This document shows, one piece after another, positions 9,551-21,015 of a stretch of DNA of 64,000 nucleotides (its first letter is position 1; the number at the start of each line of letters is the position of its first letter). The notes below the pieces were generated by a model. The model worked only from the letters and a program-made list of their open reading frames with translations. It had not been told where the DNA came from and did not search any database. The stretch is taken from assembly GCA_032158295.1 (NCBI GenBank), contig CM063247.1, forward strand, positions 19,692,875 to 19,756,874. The letters are read 5' to 3'. The position numbers and the translations under genes were made by a program. This DNA is from Pycnopodia helianthoides. Taxonomy: Eukaryota; Echinodermata; Asteroidea; Forcipulatida; Asteriidae.

Positions 9551-9913
9551 AACATTGACCTAGCCTTGTCAAGGCCTTCGTGTCTTGGAGCTGCGATGCC
9601 GAGCGACTGAAATGGGAGACCACGCACGCGAGTGGCGCAGCCACGAGGGCCTTTTCCAACTTGTTTGCGGTTTCTTATGTGTTTCTTTATAATCTCGACT
9701 TTTGCTACCCGAAACGGTAGCAAAAGTCAAAACAAATGCATAACGCACGTGTCATACTTCATGAATATTTCATTACAAAAACCGCAAACAAGTTGGAAAA
9801 GGCCCTCGTGGCTTCGCCACTCGGCTCGCGCGTGTGGTCTCTCGTTCCAGTCGCTCCACTGTTTACAAAGCTGTTCAAGCCACGATGGCCTTGACAAAAG
9901 GCTAACATTGACC
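9551..9913. mobile_element. Foldback DNA transposon with 10-bp target duplication
   Basis: Direct repeats AACATTGACC at 9551-9560 and 9904-9913 flank an inverted-repeat element. Left end TAGCCTTGTCAAGGCC, right end GGCCTTGACAAAAGGCTA. The arms share CACGAGGGCCTTTTCCAACT and TTGTTTGCGGTTT; a smaller hairpin (CTTTTGCTACC/GGTAGCAAAAG) lies near the centre. Long TIRs plus a 9-10-bp duplication fit a Mutator-like (MULE) non-autonomous element; this class assignment is inference. Confidence 0.78.
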
Positions 9914-10016
9914 CAACAAGAAGTAAGCTTGCTATCTGGGAATGGACTGAAGACTGGAAAACAAAAAAACAACAATAGACTGATCATATACCTTGCATGT
10001 ATTCTCACCGCTATAG

Positions 10017-10086
10017 ACTGTTTAAAAGTAGTCGAGGACCAGTACAAGACGGATGATGTGAACTGCAACTGCTATCAACCATGCAA
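10017..10086 (+). CDS. DEG/ENaC channel, exon g (CxCxxPC)
   Basis: Acceptor GCTATAG at 10016, donor GTAAGT at 10087. It reads DCLKVVEDQYKTDD then VNCNCYQPC, phase 1 to phase 2. The CxCxxPC signature is followed across the intron by N-ETTYLTSIS. The exon lies about 100 bp after a foldback element inserted in the preceding intron. Confidence 0.92.
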
Positions 10087-10289
10087 GTAAGTCATGTTTC
10101 TTCGGCCAAACAAAATACTGGTGTCATATGTAATTTTCATTTTGACCGACACGTCGAGTCTTGTCGACCAACTTGAGATTGACTTATACAAACAACGAAG
10201 GTAAAGTCAAACTTCAACGGGTGCTTTCAAAGTTGAAGCTCTACATAAGGACATTTCAGAGTGTTTGTTTTTTCTTGTTAATACTTTGC

Positions 10290-10679
10290 TTAAAGGAACA
10301 TTGCAGAATTGCTTTTCTAACAAAACAGTTGCTGGCAGTGTAATCACTTTATGTAATCCACCATATACATAAACTGACAAACCTGTAGAAGTTTGAGATC
10401 AATCGGCCTTCTGGGTCACGAGAAAATGGTGAAAAACCGATTACATTTTGCATGAATTTATAGATTCAACAAATGAATAAAAACGCTCACTGAGCGATAA
10501 ACTCCAATCGGAAAATTTGTTTATTAATTTCTCATCAAATATGGCATTTCAGACAGAAATAGATCAAAGGATGTTTTCTACTATCATCATCATTAGACCG
10601 TGTAAGTTTTATGTAAATCTGTGATCAAAAAGTATATTTTACAAGTTTTTTTCTTACCAATTATGTAATGTTCCTTTAA
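10290..10679 (-). mobile_element. TTAA MITE, family A (copy 3, reverse)
   Basis: TTAA-flanked at both ends; interior is the reverse complement of copies 1 and 2. Lies in the channel gene intron after the exon at 10017. Confidence 0.78.
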
Positions 10680-10864
10680 CAAACACTTAAAAAGTCCCTG
10701 ATGGCACACCGGAGTGTTAAGTCACAACTTTTATCATCCTCGGTAACTGTTGCTCACATTCTTCCAAGTTGAAAGGCAAAAATAATACAAGAATTTCGAA
10801 GTCAACAGTCAACATACTCCCCGTGCTTTGTAATGGCGGAGCAGGCTATCTTACTCCACTGAGA

Positions 10865-11012
10865 TATAACACAAACTTTATAAACAGATTTAGTTTTGTG
10901 CCATTGTGAGTAGGATTTTGAATGTTTGCCTTCTACCTGACTTTATTATAACACAAACTTTATAAACAGATTTAGTTTTGTGCCATTGTGAGTAGGATTT
11001 TGAATGTTTGCA
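10865..11012 (+). repeat. 82-bp tandem duplication
   Basis: The stretch TATAACACAAACTTTATAAA to GGATTTTGAATGTTTGC occurs twice, 82 bp apart, with almost no differences; a recent local duplication in an intron. Confidence 0.9.
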
Positions 11013-11084
11013 TGATGGAAATACAACAAGGTGAGGTTTACAGAGACACCATGCATTTAACTCTTCATATGAGTTGTGGCGGTT

Positions 11085-11225
11085 CTGAAAAGAGCAGTTT
11101 GTTTTAACAGCTCGACGTTTCAGTCAGTGTGCTTGCATGGTCTCCTGAAGACCATTAGAGCACACTGGTCGAAACGTCGACTTGTTAGCCACACCAGAGC
11201 TCATAGGGAGAGTTAATGACATGGA
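11085..11225. repeat. Inverted-repeat element with GAAACGTCGA ends
   Basis: AGCTCGACGTTTCAGTCAG and CTGGTCGAAACGTCGACTTG form an inverted pair around CTCCTGAAGACC. A related half copy (GATCGAAACGTCGAGTTGTT) lies at 6625-6650. Confidence 0.55.
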
Positions 11226-11342
11226 ATGTCACTGGAAACGTCACTTGGTTTGTGAATCTTTTCTATTATTATTGAGTTAAGCGAAGTGTCTTCGCCACTT
11301 GTACTAACTTTCGCTGCATTTTTTCTTCTGATTTTTTTTCAG

Positions 11343-11400
11343 CGAGACAACCTACCTGACTTCTATTAGTTCAGCAGTATGGCCTGCTGATAAATATGAG
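11343..11400 (+). CDS. DEG/ENaC channel, exon h
   Basis: Acceptor TTTTTTTTCAG, donor GTAAAA at 11401. The exon reads ETTYLTSISSAVWPADKYE after a split Asn codon, matching the family block CxxTxYxxxxSxxxWP. Phase 2 in, phase 0 out. Confidence 0.93.
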
Positions 11401-11604
11401 GTAAAAACCAGTATTGATATACTAGGGAATTTTAACCTTCTCGATTCTTATTTGTTTTGTTTGGATGAATGACCATCTAGGCCTAATCTCGAAAACAGAA
11501 TCCGTGATAATTTCAGCAAAACAAAAATTTGCTATTAAATTTTTACAAAATATTTCTCTTTCTTTTCGAAAAAAAAAACCCAACTCCTGAGGGTTAAACA
11601 AAGA

Positions 11605-11790
11605 AATATTTGCTAGAGCGGGACTCGAACCAACGTCCTCCGGATTTAGCATGTCAGTGCCCAACCAACTGAGCTATCTATATCTAGTCCTATGTTGACT
11701 TTCTCCCTATTATTTTTTGCAATAATCTTTGTTCGGGGGTACCAGTCAGAAGCCATTCAACCAGTAACTTTTGCCGGTGTGACAGGAGAT
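11605..11790 (-). mobile_element. tRNA-derived SINE, type 2 (reverse)
   Basis: In reverse, CAACTGAGCTATCTA (A-box side) and GGGACTCGAACCAACG (B-box side) give a tRNA-like head, and GGTACCAGTCAGAAGCCATT is the shared non-tRNA part. Not a functional tRNA: the acceptor stem does not pair. Confidence 0.7.
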
Positions 11791-12328
11791 TCTGTCACCC
11801 CGGAAATTCTGGGTCCCCCCCCCCCCCAATACGGCGAACTGTGTAAAAGCTTCTTCTCATAGCGCCCTCTTTTGAATCATCCTCCCTCAGCCCATGTTAA
11901 TTTCCCGTTTGGGGGACAGAATCTGCGGGGGACAGATTTCGAGGCATAACCAAACAGACGTATGAAGCTAAACCACGAACCACAACCAAGCACGTTCTAT
12001 GGTAGCTGCCACTGGTTCCCTCTTTCTCAGCTGGTAGCCCTAATTGTTTTTGTTAAACCCTACCCCTAACAATAACCCTAATCTCTCACCCTACCCCCTA
12101 CCCCTTCCCCTACGCTGCCCCTACCTACCCCTACCCCTAGAACGTGCACGGTGTTTGTGATTCGTGGTTTAGCTTCATTATGCCTGTTTATATAACTCCA
12201 GATTTCCCAATGACACCGGCAGTTACAGGTTGAATGGTTATAGCGCCGTGTAGAGCCTTTTCTGGTTGTGATGGGGGGAGGGGGGAAGACAAATTCTAAC
12301 ACATTTCTCTTAACTGACTCGTTTCCAG

Positions 12329-12414
12329 GACAAACTGTTCCGTGACATCAACGATCTTAACAAGGAGGTCCGGTCGAACTTACGAAAGAATGACTCACGG
12401 AGAGACTGGGTCAA
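12329..12414 (+). CDS. DEG/ENaC channel, exon i
   Basis: Acceptor GTTTCCAG, donor GTAAGT at 12415. It reads DKLFRDINDLNKEVRSN, then LRKNDSRRDWVK with a split Lys. Charged helix of the thumb region; phase 0 in, phase 2 out. Confidence 0.9.
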
Positions 12415-13091
12415 GTAAGTTAAAAAATAATTCTTAACACTCGATAATGCCATGGTACTGTTTTTAACAGATTTTTTGTTAACAAATTTGGTGTACTCCA
12501 AAAAATCGGTTAAAAAAAATCACAAAATCCAAGTTCCTTATGTAGACCTGGCGAAATACTGTCAGGTGCTGGAGACCTGAAACCAGAGGAACTACCCCCA
12601 AACCAGAGAAAATTCATTTTATCTTGTAGTTTCATAGAAATAAGGCAAAACAAAAAATAAAAACATGTTTAGCGTCCTGCCTTTTTGAAAAAGGAAGGAG
12701 GAGGGCCTCTTCTTCTTTTTTCTTCTTTTTTCTTCTTTTTTCAAAAATGGTTGCCCGACACATTTTTCAAAACAACCGGCCGGGCTATTTTTCAAGATGG
12801 TTGCCAGTTTTTCCGGTGTGTTTTTTTCGGTGTGCTAAAGTCTAAAAATACGAACATATTTATTTAAAATTTAAAAAAAATCGTCAGAGATTGTAAAAAG
12901 GAGAAAAAAGGAGGCGGCCCCTTATAAGGAAGCGAGCGGGGACGCTAAACATGTTACTTTTTTATTTGGCCTAACATGGTATACGATTAGTTATGTCGAG
13001 TCGTTTCAAGTTATACGGATTATAGGTTGACTTTTTAGTGGTCCCTTACAAAACTGCTGTGTCGTCGTTGTTTTCTTTTATCACCGAACAG

Positions 13092-13167
13092 GAAAAACAT
13101 CGCCAAAGTTGAGGTCTTCTTTCAGGAGTTCAACTATGAATACATCAAACAGTCGCCTGCTTACGCT
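13092..13167 (+). CDS. DEG/ENaC channel, exon j (pre-TM2)
   Basis: Acceptor CGAACAG, donor GTAAGT at 13168. It reads KNIAKVEVFFQEFNYEYIKQ then SPAYA, the conserved strand (I/V)xVFFxxLxYExIxQxPAY that leads to the pore. Phase 2 in, phase 0 out. Confidence 0.94.
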
Positions 13168-14029
13168 GTAAGTGACGCTATTCTTAAAGGGGCTGTGGGT
13201 GGGGCGCTGGAATGAGGCGCTTGGACCTTATGGGTACATTATGGGTAAAACACAAATAATAACTGGATTTTTACTTCAGGCCCTGTCCGCCAATTGGCGG
13301 CGTGGATGCGGCTGTTGCTGAGGGTGTTGCATCATATGGGCATCATTTGATTTAACTCTTGTTCACGTGAAGAACAAGCCAGAGCCGTAGGTGCTAGTCA
13401 ATGCAGTATTATACAATCTCAGATACTCTAAAAATCAAGGGGCATGACCCATTTCTGGGTCGAGATGACACAGAAACTGGTTGAACAAAATAACAAAATA
13501 TGTTAACTCGGATTCGGCGCCAGTTTGATCCCATTCTGCGTCATTTTAACGCAGATTCCGAGTCATACTGACCCAGCAATGGTTCAGGTAACCACAGGAC
13601 CCAGAATCCAGGTCAATGCTAGACTTGATTCAAGTCCCTTTCTCGTGCGAGGTCCCCAACACACAGGTAACGCGCCAGCATGCAGCCACAGTTCAAACAT
13701 ATACTACCAGTGGGCCCTCGCCGACAAAATGTAGCTATTGTGGTGGCGATCAAGGAACAGTTCGGGGAATGCATAGCGCAAAATACTAGTTTTCTGACGA
13801 TGAGGCAAGGAAGGGCCTTGGGACTTGAGTCAAGTCTAGGTCAATGCTGACCCGGGAGTTTTTAGAGTGTAAAAAGAGGAGGGTTTTAGAGAATGATTTA
13901 TATATATTAGTCAAAATACGGAGGCCCCCAACGTTTTAATCAATAATACAGTGACTCGAAACCGTCCTTCATCCATCCAACACAATTTGTTGCTATATTA
14001 TGCGCGTGCAGTTGACGATCATTTGGTAC

Positions 14030-14415
14030 TTAAAGGCAGTGGACACTATTGGTAATTACTCAAAATAATTATTAACATAAAACCTTACTTGGTTACGAGT
14101 AATGGGGACAGGTTGACAGTATAAAACATTGTGAGAAACGGCTCCCTTTGAAGTGACATAGTTTTCGAGAAAGAAGTAATTTTCCACGAATTTGATTTCT
14201 AGACCTCAGAATTAGAATTTGAGGTCTCGTAATCAAGCATCTGAAAGCACACAACTTCGTGTGACAAGGGTGTTTTTTCTTTCAAAGTTATCTCGCAACT
14301 TCGACGACCAATTGAGCTCAAGTTTTTACAGGTTTGTTATTTTATCCATATGTTGAGATACACCAAGTGAGAAGACTGGTCTTTGACAATTGCCAATAGT
14401 GTCCAGTGTCTTTAA
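14030..14415 (+). mobile_element. TTAA MITE, family B (copy 2)
   Basis: Close to the 1230-1614 copy throughout, TTAA at each end; in the last intron of the channel gene, 265 bp before the pore exon. Confidence 0.78.
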
Positions 14416-14679
14416 AATATAAGGTCAATGTGGGCTTTTATAAAAATTGAAGAAAATATCGTTGGCATTGTGTCAAAGGCTGTAGAGCGGTACTAGGTTA
14501 TCTTACCAGTACATGGAATTTTGTCCCCGGTGTGCACACACATACGGTTTAACATGGGCTGAAGGGAGTTGTTCAAAAGAGGGCGCTATCAGACGAAAAT
14601 GTATCTATCAGAATCTCCTGCCACACCAGTTTAAAACCGAGAACATTTTTTTTTTAATGTGAACATTTTGTTTCCACAG

Positions 14680-14934
14680 CCTTTAGATTTGTTGAGCGAC
14701 ATCGGCGGTCAGCTTGGACTCTGGCTCGGCCTGTCTGTTCTGACAGTGTTTGAGTTTGTGGAACAGTGTGGCTTGCTCGTCCGGGTATGTTTGACCAAGA
14801 TGGGACGCCGGAGAAAGACAACTTCTGTCACTCCCGTCAAGACCATCAAGATACTCCCGGTGGAGACCGCGCCGGGGCTGCGTTGGAGCAGTTGTAAAAA
14901 AGTTTACTCTCTAAATCAATCGTATAATTATTAA
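14680..14934 (+). CDS. DEG/ENaC channel, last coding exon (TM2, pore, C-tail, stop)
   Basis: Acceptor TTTCCACAG; the stop TAA ends at 14934. It opens PLDLLSDIGGQLGLWLGLSV, continuing LTVFEFVEQCGLLVRV. GGQLGLWLGLS is the canonical pore sequence, with the G-L-S selectivity filter and the acidic FEFVE at the inner end of TM2. The cytosolic tail is short and basic (RRRKTT). A candidate polyadenylation hexamer AATAAA lies at 15410, which is weak evidence for the 3' end. Confidence 0.96.
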   Translation, partial: PLDLLSDIGGQLGLWLGLSVLTVFEFVEQCGLLVRVCLTKMGRRRKTTSVTPVKTIKILPVETAPGLRWSSCKKVYSLNQSYNY

Positions 14935-17900
14935 AATTGGATCTTGTATAATCTGATTAGACTAACTTTAATTTTGTGTTTCATTTTCCTTGTCTTTCTA
15001 TGAAGAGTCTTAAAAATGTTGTTTTGTAATTTAAAAAAAATAATGACTAGACGTGGGCCTTTATTGTGTAAATACCCATCTTCTATAATAATCTTTATGA
15101 AATTAAGGCACCATTTTGTAAGGTAGGCCAATCAGAAAAATGGTCCGAAGTTGCAAAAATAACATTTAGTAGCTTGAAATATCGTCAATGGTTTTGGACT
15201 GGGTGCCGAGTTTGTATTTGTGCTTGTGCCGAGTTCGCTAGGCTCCAAGCCTAATGAAGGTGCCGAAGTGACCAGCATTCGACCAGACAGAAATCTGGAG
15301 CGTAAAGAGACAGGTTTGTAATTGTGGCGAGTTATTTGACGTTGTTATCCAGTGTTACTTTAAAAATCTGCTTCATGTGTTCGCAAAGACAGGTAAAAAA
15401 ATGTATTATAATAAAAAGAAAATTGGGGAAACACCCCCTTTATTTTAACCTTTTTATTGCTTAAAGTTCAGGAGAACTTGTATAAGTTCAGGAGAACTTG
15501 TATAAGTTCAGGAGAACTTGTATACACAAGAGTTAATGATTCGTTTACATTCGTACCTTTACCGGGGAAAAAACCTGGTACCCGTTAGTTTTATGTAAAT
15601 AATTATGAATATATTAAAATAACTATATGCGTCTTTTAATGAATTGAAACATAATCTTTTAGGGGATTACATTTTCAGTATTACAACGTTGAGAAAGACT
15701 CATATAAAAAGTTTAAAAGACGAAATTTTGTCCATGTCTTTGTTAACAAAACCTTGTGTTGCCAGACCCTTCTGCACAAATTGAACGTCGCGCGTGCGCA
15801 CTCTCCATACTGGTTGGCAAAAATGAGTGAACATCGCGCCTTTTTGTATGGGACTGATGGTGGCGTGACGCACACGCGTTTACGCGTCTGCCTAGTGCAC
15901 AACTCTACGGCGTTTGCCAACTAATCTGGGCCCAATTTCATGGCTCTGCTTACCGCCGAATTCTGCGCTTGCGGTGACCATTCTCCGAGTACTTTTCAAG
16001 CGCCGAATTTCTGCGCTAGCTGTGTAAGCGTGGAATGCCTAGTAACGTGAAGTACGCACGCGCACAAGCCGAAAATCCCCGCTAACCCGTGAAATACGCT
16101 TGACGTAAGCGCGGAATTCCCTGCTTCCGCGAGCGCCGATTCTTTGCTTACGGTAAGCAGAGCCATGAAATTGGGCCCTGTACGCATGCGTGAATGTAAT
16201 TGACATAATTATTTCATTGGCAGGGTCCAATGTATTGGTCTTACGTAGAGTTATATTTAGTTAATTAATTATTCAATTTATCACTAAGATTTACGATTTC
16301 CCCAAAACGCTCTACCCGCGTGCATCGCATGCACTTTTTTTCAAACAACAAACAAAAATTATTGTTTTACGAACTGACGTATCCGGGCGGTTTTCTTGTT
16401 TCACGCTTGCGCACAGGCTTCGCCGCAAAGCATTGGACGTCGAAAATGCCCCATTATACTCAGTTTGGGCTGTCTGCAAATTCTGTTTTAAAGAAGTGAC
16501 GTCGACTCCAAATAACTCTCAAACTAAATCACTCTAATCACTTAAAGAGTGACTGACACCACCTGAATGAGAGGAACAAAATCATTAATTGTGCAAGAAA
16601 ACGAAAATGAGTTCTATAGTCGAAACGAAACCCCATTTTGATCAAAATAGTTGGAAATGTGTGAATTTTATTTTTGCTGAAATTAATCTGGAAAACGTAT
16701 ATATTTTTACACGTCTATTTTTCAAACTGAACTGGACATGACAAATTTGTGTCATCAACTTTAAGTCAGTTGATTTTCTCAAAAAGTCAAAATACCCGAT
16801 ACGTCGGTTTGTGGCGAGAAATAAATTTAAATAAAAACATATAAAATGTATTAAACGAGGGGTTGGTCTATGATGCGAAAATAATCTAACAGGAATACAT
16901 TTATATTATTCTTTTTAACCGTTTTAAAAACGTATAGATACAATCGTGTTTAGTAATATAAACGAAGCCATGTTTGCCTTTTACTCTTGTACAGTAATTA
17001 TTTTAATGGATAATTATTTACTGATTGTTTGATTGTAAATTGTATGTGTAATAATTATATTTATGTAGGTCCAGAAATGCAAGGTGTAAAATATCATTAA
17101 AAATTCTGGTACACTAGCTGAAATTCATGTGGTGAACGTTGCCTATCTTTTGGTGCGTCTTGACAATGCAAGCAGGGTGTTATTTATCGCTCGGCCCCAA
17201 TCGGTCTCATTCAAGACCGCTGGGATGATGATGCTTGTACAAATTCTTGTTCCGGTTCCGGATGCAGTGATGCACGATGGGTTGAAAGATTGTACCGTTG
17301 ATCGGTGCAATGCAACATAGAACTAGACGACCTTTCTTTTGCAACGTTACAGCCGCGAGAAGGTTGGCAAAAGTATAGGCGGCCTTCACTGCAAAAAGTA
17401 CAACAGTTTCTTATTTGACCAATAATGCTATCAGTTGTTACTGATAAATAAATGAGACTTTCCAAAAACAAGGGGTAAACTTACACTTCATAAAAAAGTT
17501 GTAATGTTTTGCTAAAAATGGCAAAATTTTTGCCAAGCAAATTGTGGACATGTTTAGCTACTCAAGGCCTTCCCTACAAAATGGTGGCCAATGTTTGTAA
17601 AAAAAGAAAAAAAAGGGGTCTATATCTCCGTGGAATTAATGTAAAAAGAGCTATGCCAAAGTTGCATGAAGAATGTTGCGATCGAGCCCTATTTTTAGTG
17701 CTAAGCGGACAAACCAAATTCTTTTGTTACACACTATATTCAATCCTTTTGATTATGCACAATTTCACACACACACTTCACTCAGCATATTTTGATGTTT
17801 CGCTCTGAAAAAAAGTAGACCCAACGAAAGCCAACGATTCTTCCATTATTGTTGAAAATAACACTTATATTATCCAATCAAATGTTATTCCATCCAGAAA

Positions 17901-18199
17901 AATAGATGGCAATTTTTTTTAGAATATACAATTCATTTTTTAGAATGTACAATTCATTATACACTCAAAACGAGAAGGTCCTTACATTGTACATAGGGTA
18001 AAAATACTAGCTGCGCACGAATTTGAGGGAATTATTCCCCCAATTGTTACTTAATCGATATTAGGATTTGACTTTGAAAGGGAGCTGTTTCCAGGACTCT
18101 TTATCGCAACTCATTTATCGATTATGAGTATCGATCATGACTGATTGTTACTGTTCACTATGCGACGGCCCATTATAGCTCCTTGTGTACGAATGTCGT
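14935..18199. other. Intergenic gap, mostly AT-rich
   Basis: Between the channel stop and the TMEM79-like gene. It holds the possible channel 3' UTR (candidate AATAAA at 15410), a 20-bp unit (GTTCAGGAGAACTTGTATAA) repeated three times at 15466-15525, and a foldback at 15928-16178. From 16179 to 18199 I see nothing with coding or repeat signatures beyond AT-rich sequence. Confidence 0.55.
15928..16178. mobile_element. GGGCCCAATTTCAT foldback element
   Basis: Starts GGGCCCAATTTCATGGCTCT, ends with the complement AGAGCCATGAAATTGGGCCC; interior is CpG-rich. No coding capacity. A member of the family also at 22638, 57702, 58684, 62086 and 62599. Confidence 0.78.
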
Positions 18200-18238
18200 C
18201 ATTTCTCGCAACACATCTAGCTGAAACACTAAACAAGA
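18200..18238 (+). other. Possible 5' non-coding exon of the TMEM79-like gene
   Basis: A consensus donor (AACAAGA then GTAAGT) ends at 18238 and the coding exon's UTR begins after an acceptor at 18733. The stretch upstream (18160-18238) is less AT-rich than its surroundings. The transcription start is not recognisable; transcript data would be needed. The 5' boundary given is arbitrary. Confidence 0.25.
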
Positions 18239-18334
18239 GTAAGTTTATGGTTTTAAAATACATTCATTTGTGTGTGCTGTAAATTGGGTTATATTTGAAG
18301 GTGATTCTAACCTTCAAAAAGAACTGATAATAAG

Positions 18335-18565
18335 GCAGGTAGGTGATGGGATTGTGACTTTGAGTTTGATGATACAAGCTTGAAATTTGGCACACAGTCA
18401 GAGTATGTCATGAGAACGATATTTGCCTATAAAGTCCATTGAAGATCTGTCCTTTGAAACAATGGCAGCCATTTTGAAAATTTGGAAATTGCTTGTTGTT
18501 CTACCTTTATTTCCTCAAAGGACAAACCTGCGATGACCCTATGGCCAAATATATTTATCAAACTT
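18335..18565 (+). mobile_element. Foldback element H, partial copy
   Basis: GATGATACAAGCTTG, TTTGGCACACAGTCAGAG and CAATGGCAGCCATTTTGAAA match the left half of the intact element at 21578-21902. Lies just upstream of the TMEM79-like start. Confidence 0.65.
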
Positions 18566-18756
18566 AAAAAAGAGGTATACAGTTTTGTTTGTAATCTGCA
18601 GAGATCATGTTGTCCGAATGTTTAACAATTCTAGTGATTATTTAATAAGAACCCAGAAATTATCACTCGGTATGAAAATCCAGAATATCTCACTGAATAT
18701 TTGTATTGGTGATCAAACCGCTTTTGTGTTCAGAGAGTTCTTCACACTCGGACGCC

Positions 18757-19045
18757 ATGACGAAGCCAGGCCCGATGCTGAGAAAGGTTACCTCCGAGGA
18801 CGGTGCAGAGAAGACCCTGCCCAACATGAACCCCGACCTGGACAGATCCTTCCAGTTCCAGGCCAAGACCCGCATGGGTGCCTTCGGCATGATGCTGACG
18901 GTCAGTACCTTCTTCATCGTGCCCGTGCTGACCTACGTGGGCTTCTTCTTCGTACCGGTGAAGGTGCCGCCGCTGTTCGGCATGGCCGAGCGGCTCGCGT
19001 TCGCTCTGAGGTGTCAGGGCTGGGCGATCGTCCCGTTCGCTCTCG
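18757..19045 (+). CDS. TMEM79-like, coding exon 1 (start, TM1, part of TM2)
   Basis: The start chosen is the ATG at 18757 in good context (GACGCCATGA). A longer open frame reaches 18706 but crosses a likely acceptor, GTGTTCAG at 18726-18733, so 18734-18756 is probably 5' UTR. It reads MTKPGPMLRKVTSEDGAEKT, then a hydrophobic run from MGAFGMMLTVSTFF to VGFFFVPV, and a second from CQGWAIVPFALG. The GC-rich codons contrast with the AT-rich flanks. Donor GTGAGT at 19046, phase 1. Confidence 0.88.
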
Positions 19046-19122
19046 GTGAGTTTCAGGTTTCAGGTTTATTATTTTTTTTATACTATAAGGCAGTACAATA
19101 ATGGGAAATGCTTTATCGGAAT

Positions 19123-19511
19123 TTAAAGGAACATTACAGAATTGGTAAGAAAAAAACTTGTAAAATATACTTTTTAATCACAGATTTACATAAAACTTAC
19201 ACGGTCTAATGATGATGATAGTAGAAAACATCCCTTGAATTATTTCTGTCTGAAATGCCATATTTGATGAGAAATGAATAAACTAATTTTCCGATTGGAG
19301 TTTATCGCTCAGTGAGCGTTTTATTCATTAGTTCAATCATGATTTCATGCAAAATGTGTAAACGTTTTTTCACTATTTTCTCGTGACCCAGATGGCCGAT
19401 CGATCTCAAACTTCAACAGGTTTGTCAGTTTATGTATATGGTGGATTACATAAAGTGCTTACACTGCCAGCAACTGTTTTGTTAGAAAACAATTCTGTAA
19501 TGTTCCTTTAA
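19123..19511 (+). mobile_element. TTAA MITE, family A (copy 4)
   Basis: Intact TTAA ends; in intron 1 of the TMEM79-like gene, about 80 bp after the exon 1 donor. Confidence 0.8.
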
Positions 19512-20822
19512 TAATAGTATGGGGAGGTCAGACAAGCAGCCAAAGCTTGTACAAGGTCTGCCCTCTTCACAAAGAATACATATAATCATCTAGCAATTAT
19601 ATAAGCAATACTTATTATATGCTTTTGTTATCAAATAATTTAATTTAATGAAATCATAACCTGATAGTTCAATGTTTACAATTTTGCAAAAAATGTCCAT
19701 CTTTAACTAAGGGGTATTAGTAATTGTGTCACATGGCAATTCAAGTAATAATTATCTAAAACTCCTAGTTGTCATTAACCATATTGAGAAGCAGTTTTTT
19801 TTTAAATACTTCTTACATACTCTAATTGAAGTCAGTGGGCAGGAAGATCGAATTTGGTTCCACAGCTTTAACTTTATCAATGAAACACAAAAATGGATAA
19901 CATTTCAAACAAACACAGTTAAAACACGAGTGAATAATGGTGGTATGGATTCCCTATCACCCACCCTCATGAAAAGTGCCAGCATTGTAACCCCAAACCC
20001 CATCCCCACTTCAACCGAAACCCTACTCGAAGATAAATCGAATTTACTTCTGAATCTGTATCTAAATCTAACTTTGTCTTCACAATGCATTTATGTGACT
20101 GAAGCTGAGCGCGGTTTTATTCAACTAAGTAAAACAAATACAAATATCAAAATCATAATGTGTCACCTTAATAAGATAACCACACATCTATATGACGATA
20201 GTAATAAAAGCTCTTATTTTATCTAAAAACAAAATTTATCTGAACAAAAAAGCCATAATTTTAAATTAAAGGTTCGGTAGATCGAATATAGTCAATTAAA
20301 AAAAAGATGGACTCACCATGAAAATTGTGTGTAAGGATTTGTATTTTGTTAACGGTCGCAGCCATTTCATATTTTTATTTATTTGTTTTGTATGTGTGAG
20401 GGGCGGGGGTTGTTTGTTGATTAATTTGGGGCGGTCTTTGTTCTAGTGGACTCTCCAACAAGAAAAAAAATCAAGGGCACTAGCGTTGTTGTTAAAGTGT
20501 TTTAGGCAATAGTTTAGTTGAATGAGTACATTGTTTGTGTGGCCAACTAAAACTGTTGTAATTTACGTTTGATTTTTTTCTTACACAAAATTGTATTCTG
20601 GTCATTTTTATTACAATTGTCAACATTTCAAATGGTGGTGGGTGGTGGGGGGGGCACCCGGGGGCAAGGACATTATTGGGGGAAACTCCCCCCCCCCAGC
20701 CCCCATCCAGCCAACCGGAGCAGACAATTAAGTGAATCATTTGGTCACGGTCCCACATCAGGGCACGGTGATGTTGAGTCGCACGTAGTTTGACTGTGTG
20801 CACCATTCTTTTGCATCTACAG
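19512..20822 (+). other. TMEM79-like intron 1, remainder
   Basis: AT-rich. A 166-codon open frame at 19726-20226 has no recognisable domain and its composition matches the flanking AT-rich DNA. Sequence on both sides of the MITE at 19123 (ACAATAATG and AATAATAGTATGG) looks like one interrupted older element. G-rich and C-rich tracts lie at 20640-20700. Confidence 0.4.
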
Positions 20823-21015
20823 GCATCCTCTCTCTTATGGTTGGACGTCTTAGAGGCAAGGAAGACAAGGACCTCGTCGCTACCGAACACTACGTGCGCC
20901 ACACCATGGAGCAGTACATCCTGCTCTTCATTAATACCGTTGTCATGGTAACCTTCATCCCGGATGAATACCTCAAGATGGTTCCTGTGTGCGTCGGCAT
21001 CTGGGTGATTGGTCG
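20823..21015 (+). CDS. TMEM79-like, coding exon 2
   Basis: Acceptor CATCTACAG, donor GTAAGT at 21016. It reads ILSLMVGRLRGKEDKDLV, ATEHYVRHTMEQYILLFINT, VVMVTFIPDEYLKMVPV and CVGIWVIG; phase 1 in, phase 2 out. The E-H-Y-V-R and M-E-Q residues sit where MAPEG proteins carry a charged, often catalytic or structural, helix start. Confidence 0.9.

Larger units (their letters stand above)
4717..14934 (+). other. Gene locus: DEG/ENaC-family sodium channel (ASIC/degenerin-like), 3' part
   Basis: The exons at 4717-4907, 5989-6089, 6782-6945, (7167-7179), 8223-8323, 8923-9037, 10017-10086, 11343-11400, 12329-12414, 13092-13167 and 14680-14934 join in one continuous reading frame of about 409 residues plus stop. 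Family hallmarks occur in the expected order: YGNCYTFN, then an SPGF block, a Cys-rich region (VCERSC, CKCFDP, CNCYQPC), then TTYLTSISSAVWP, VFFQEFNYEYI and the pore/second-membrane block DIGGQLGLWLGLSVLTV with the GLS selectivity-filter position. Family members are trimeric, usually amiloride-sensitive Na+ channels of the plasma membrane, gated by protons, peptides or force. Which ligand applies here cannot be read from the sequence. The cytosolic N-terminus and TM1 are not found in 1-4716 and are presumably upstream. The locus is rich in intronic repeats. Confidence 0.93.

Noticed and set aside
19726..20226. 166-codon open frame in TMEM79-like intron 1
   Set aside because: AT-rich composition like its flanks, no recognisable domain, no splice context; probably chance.
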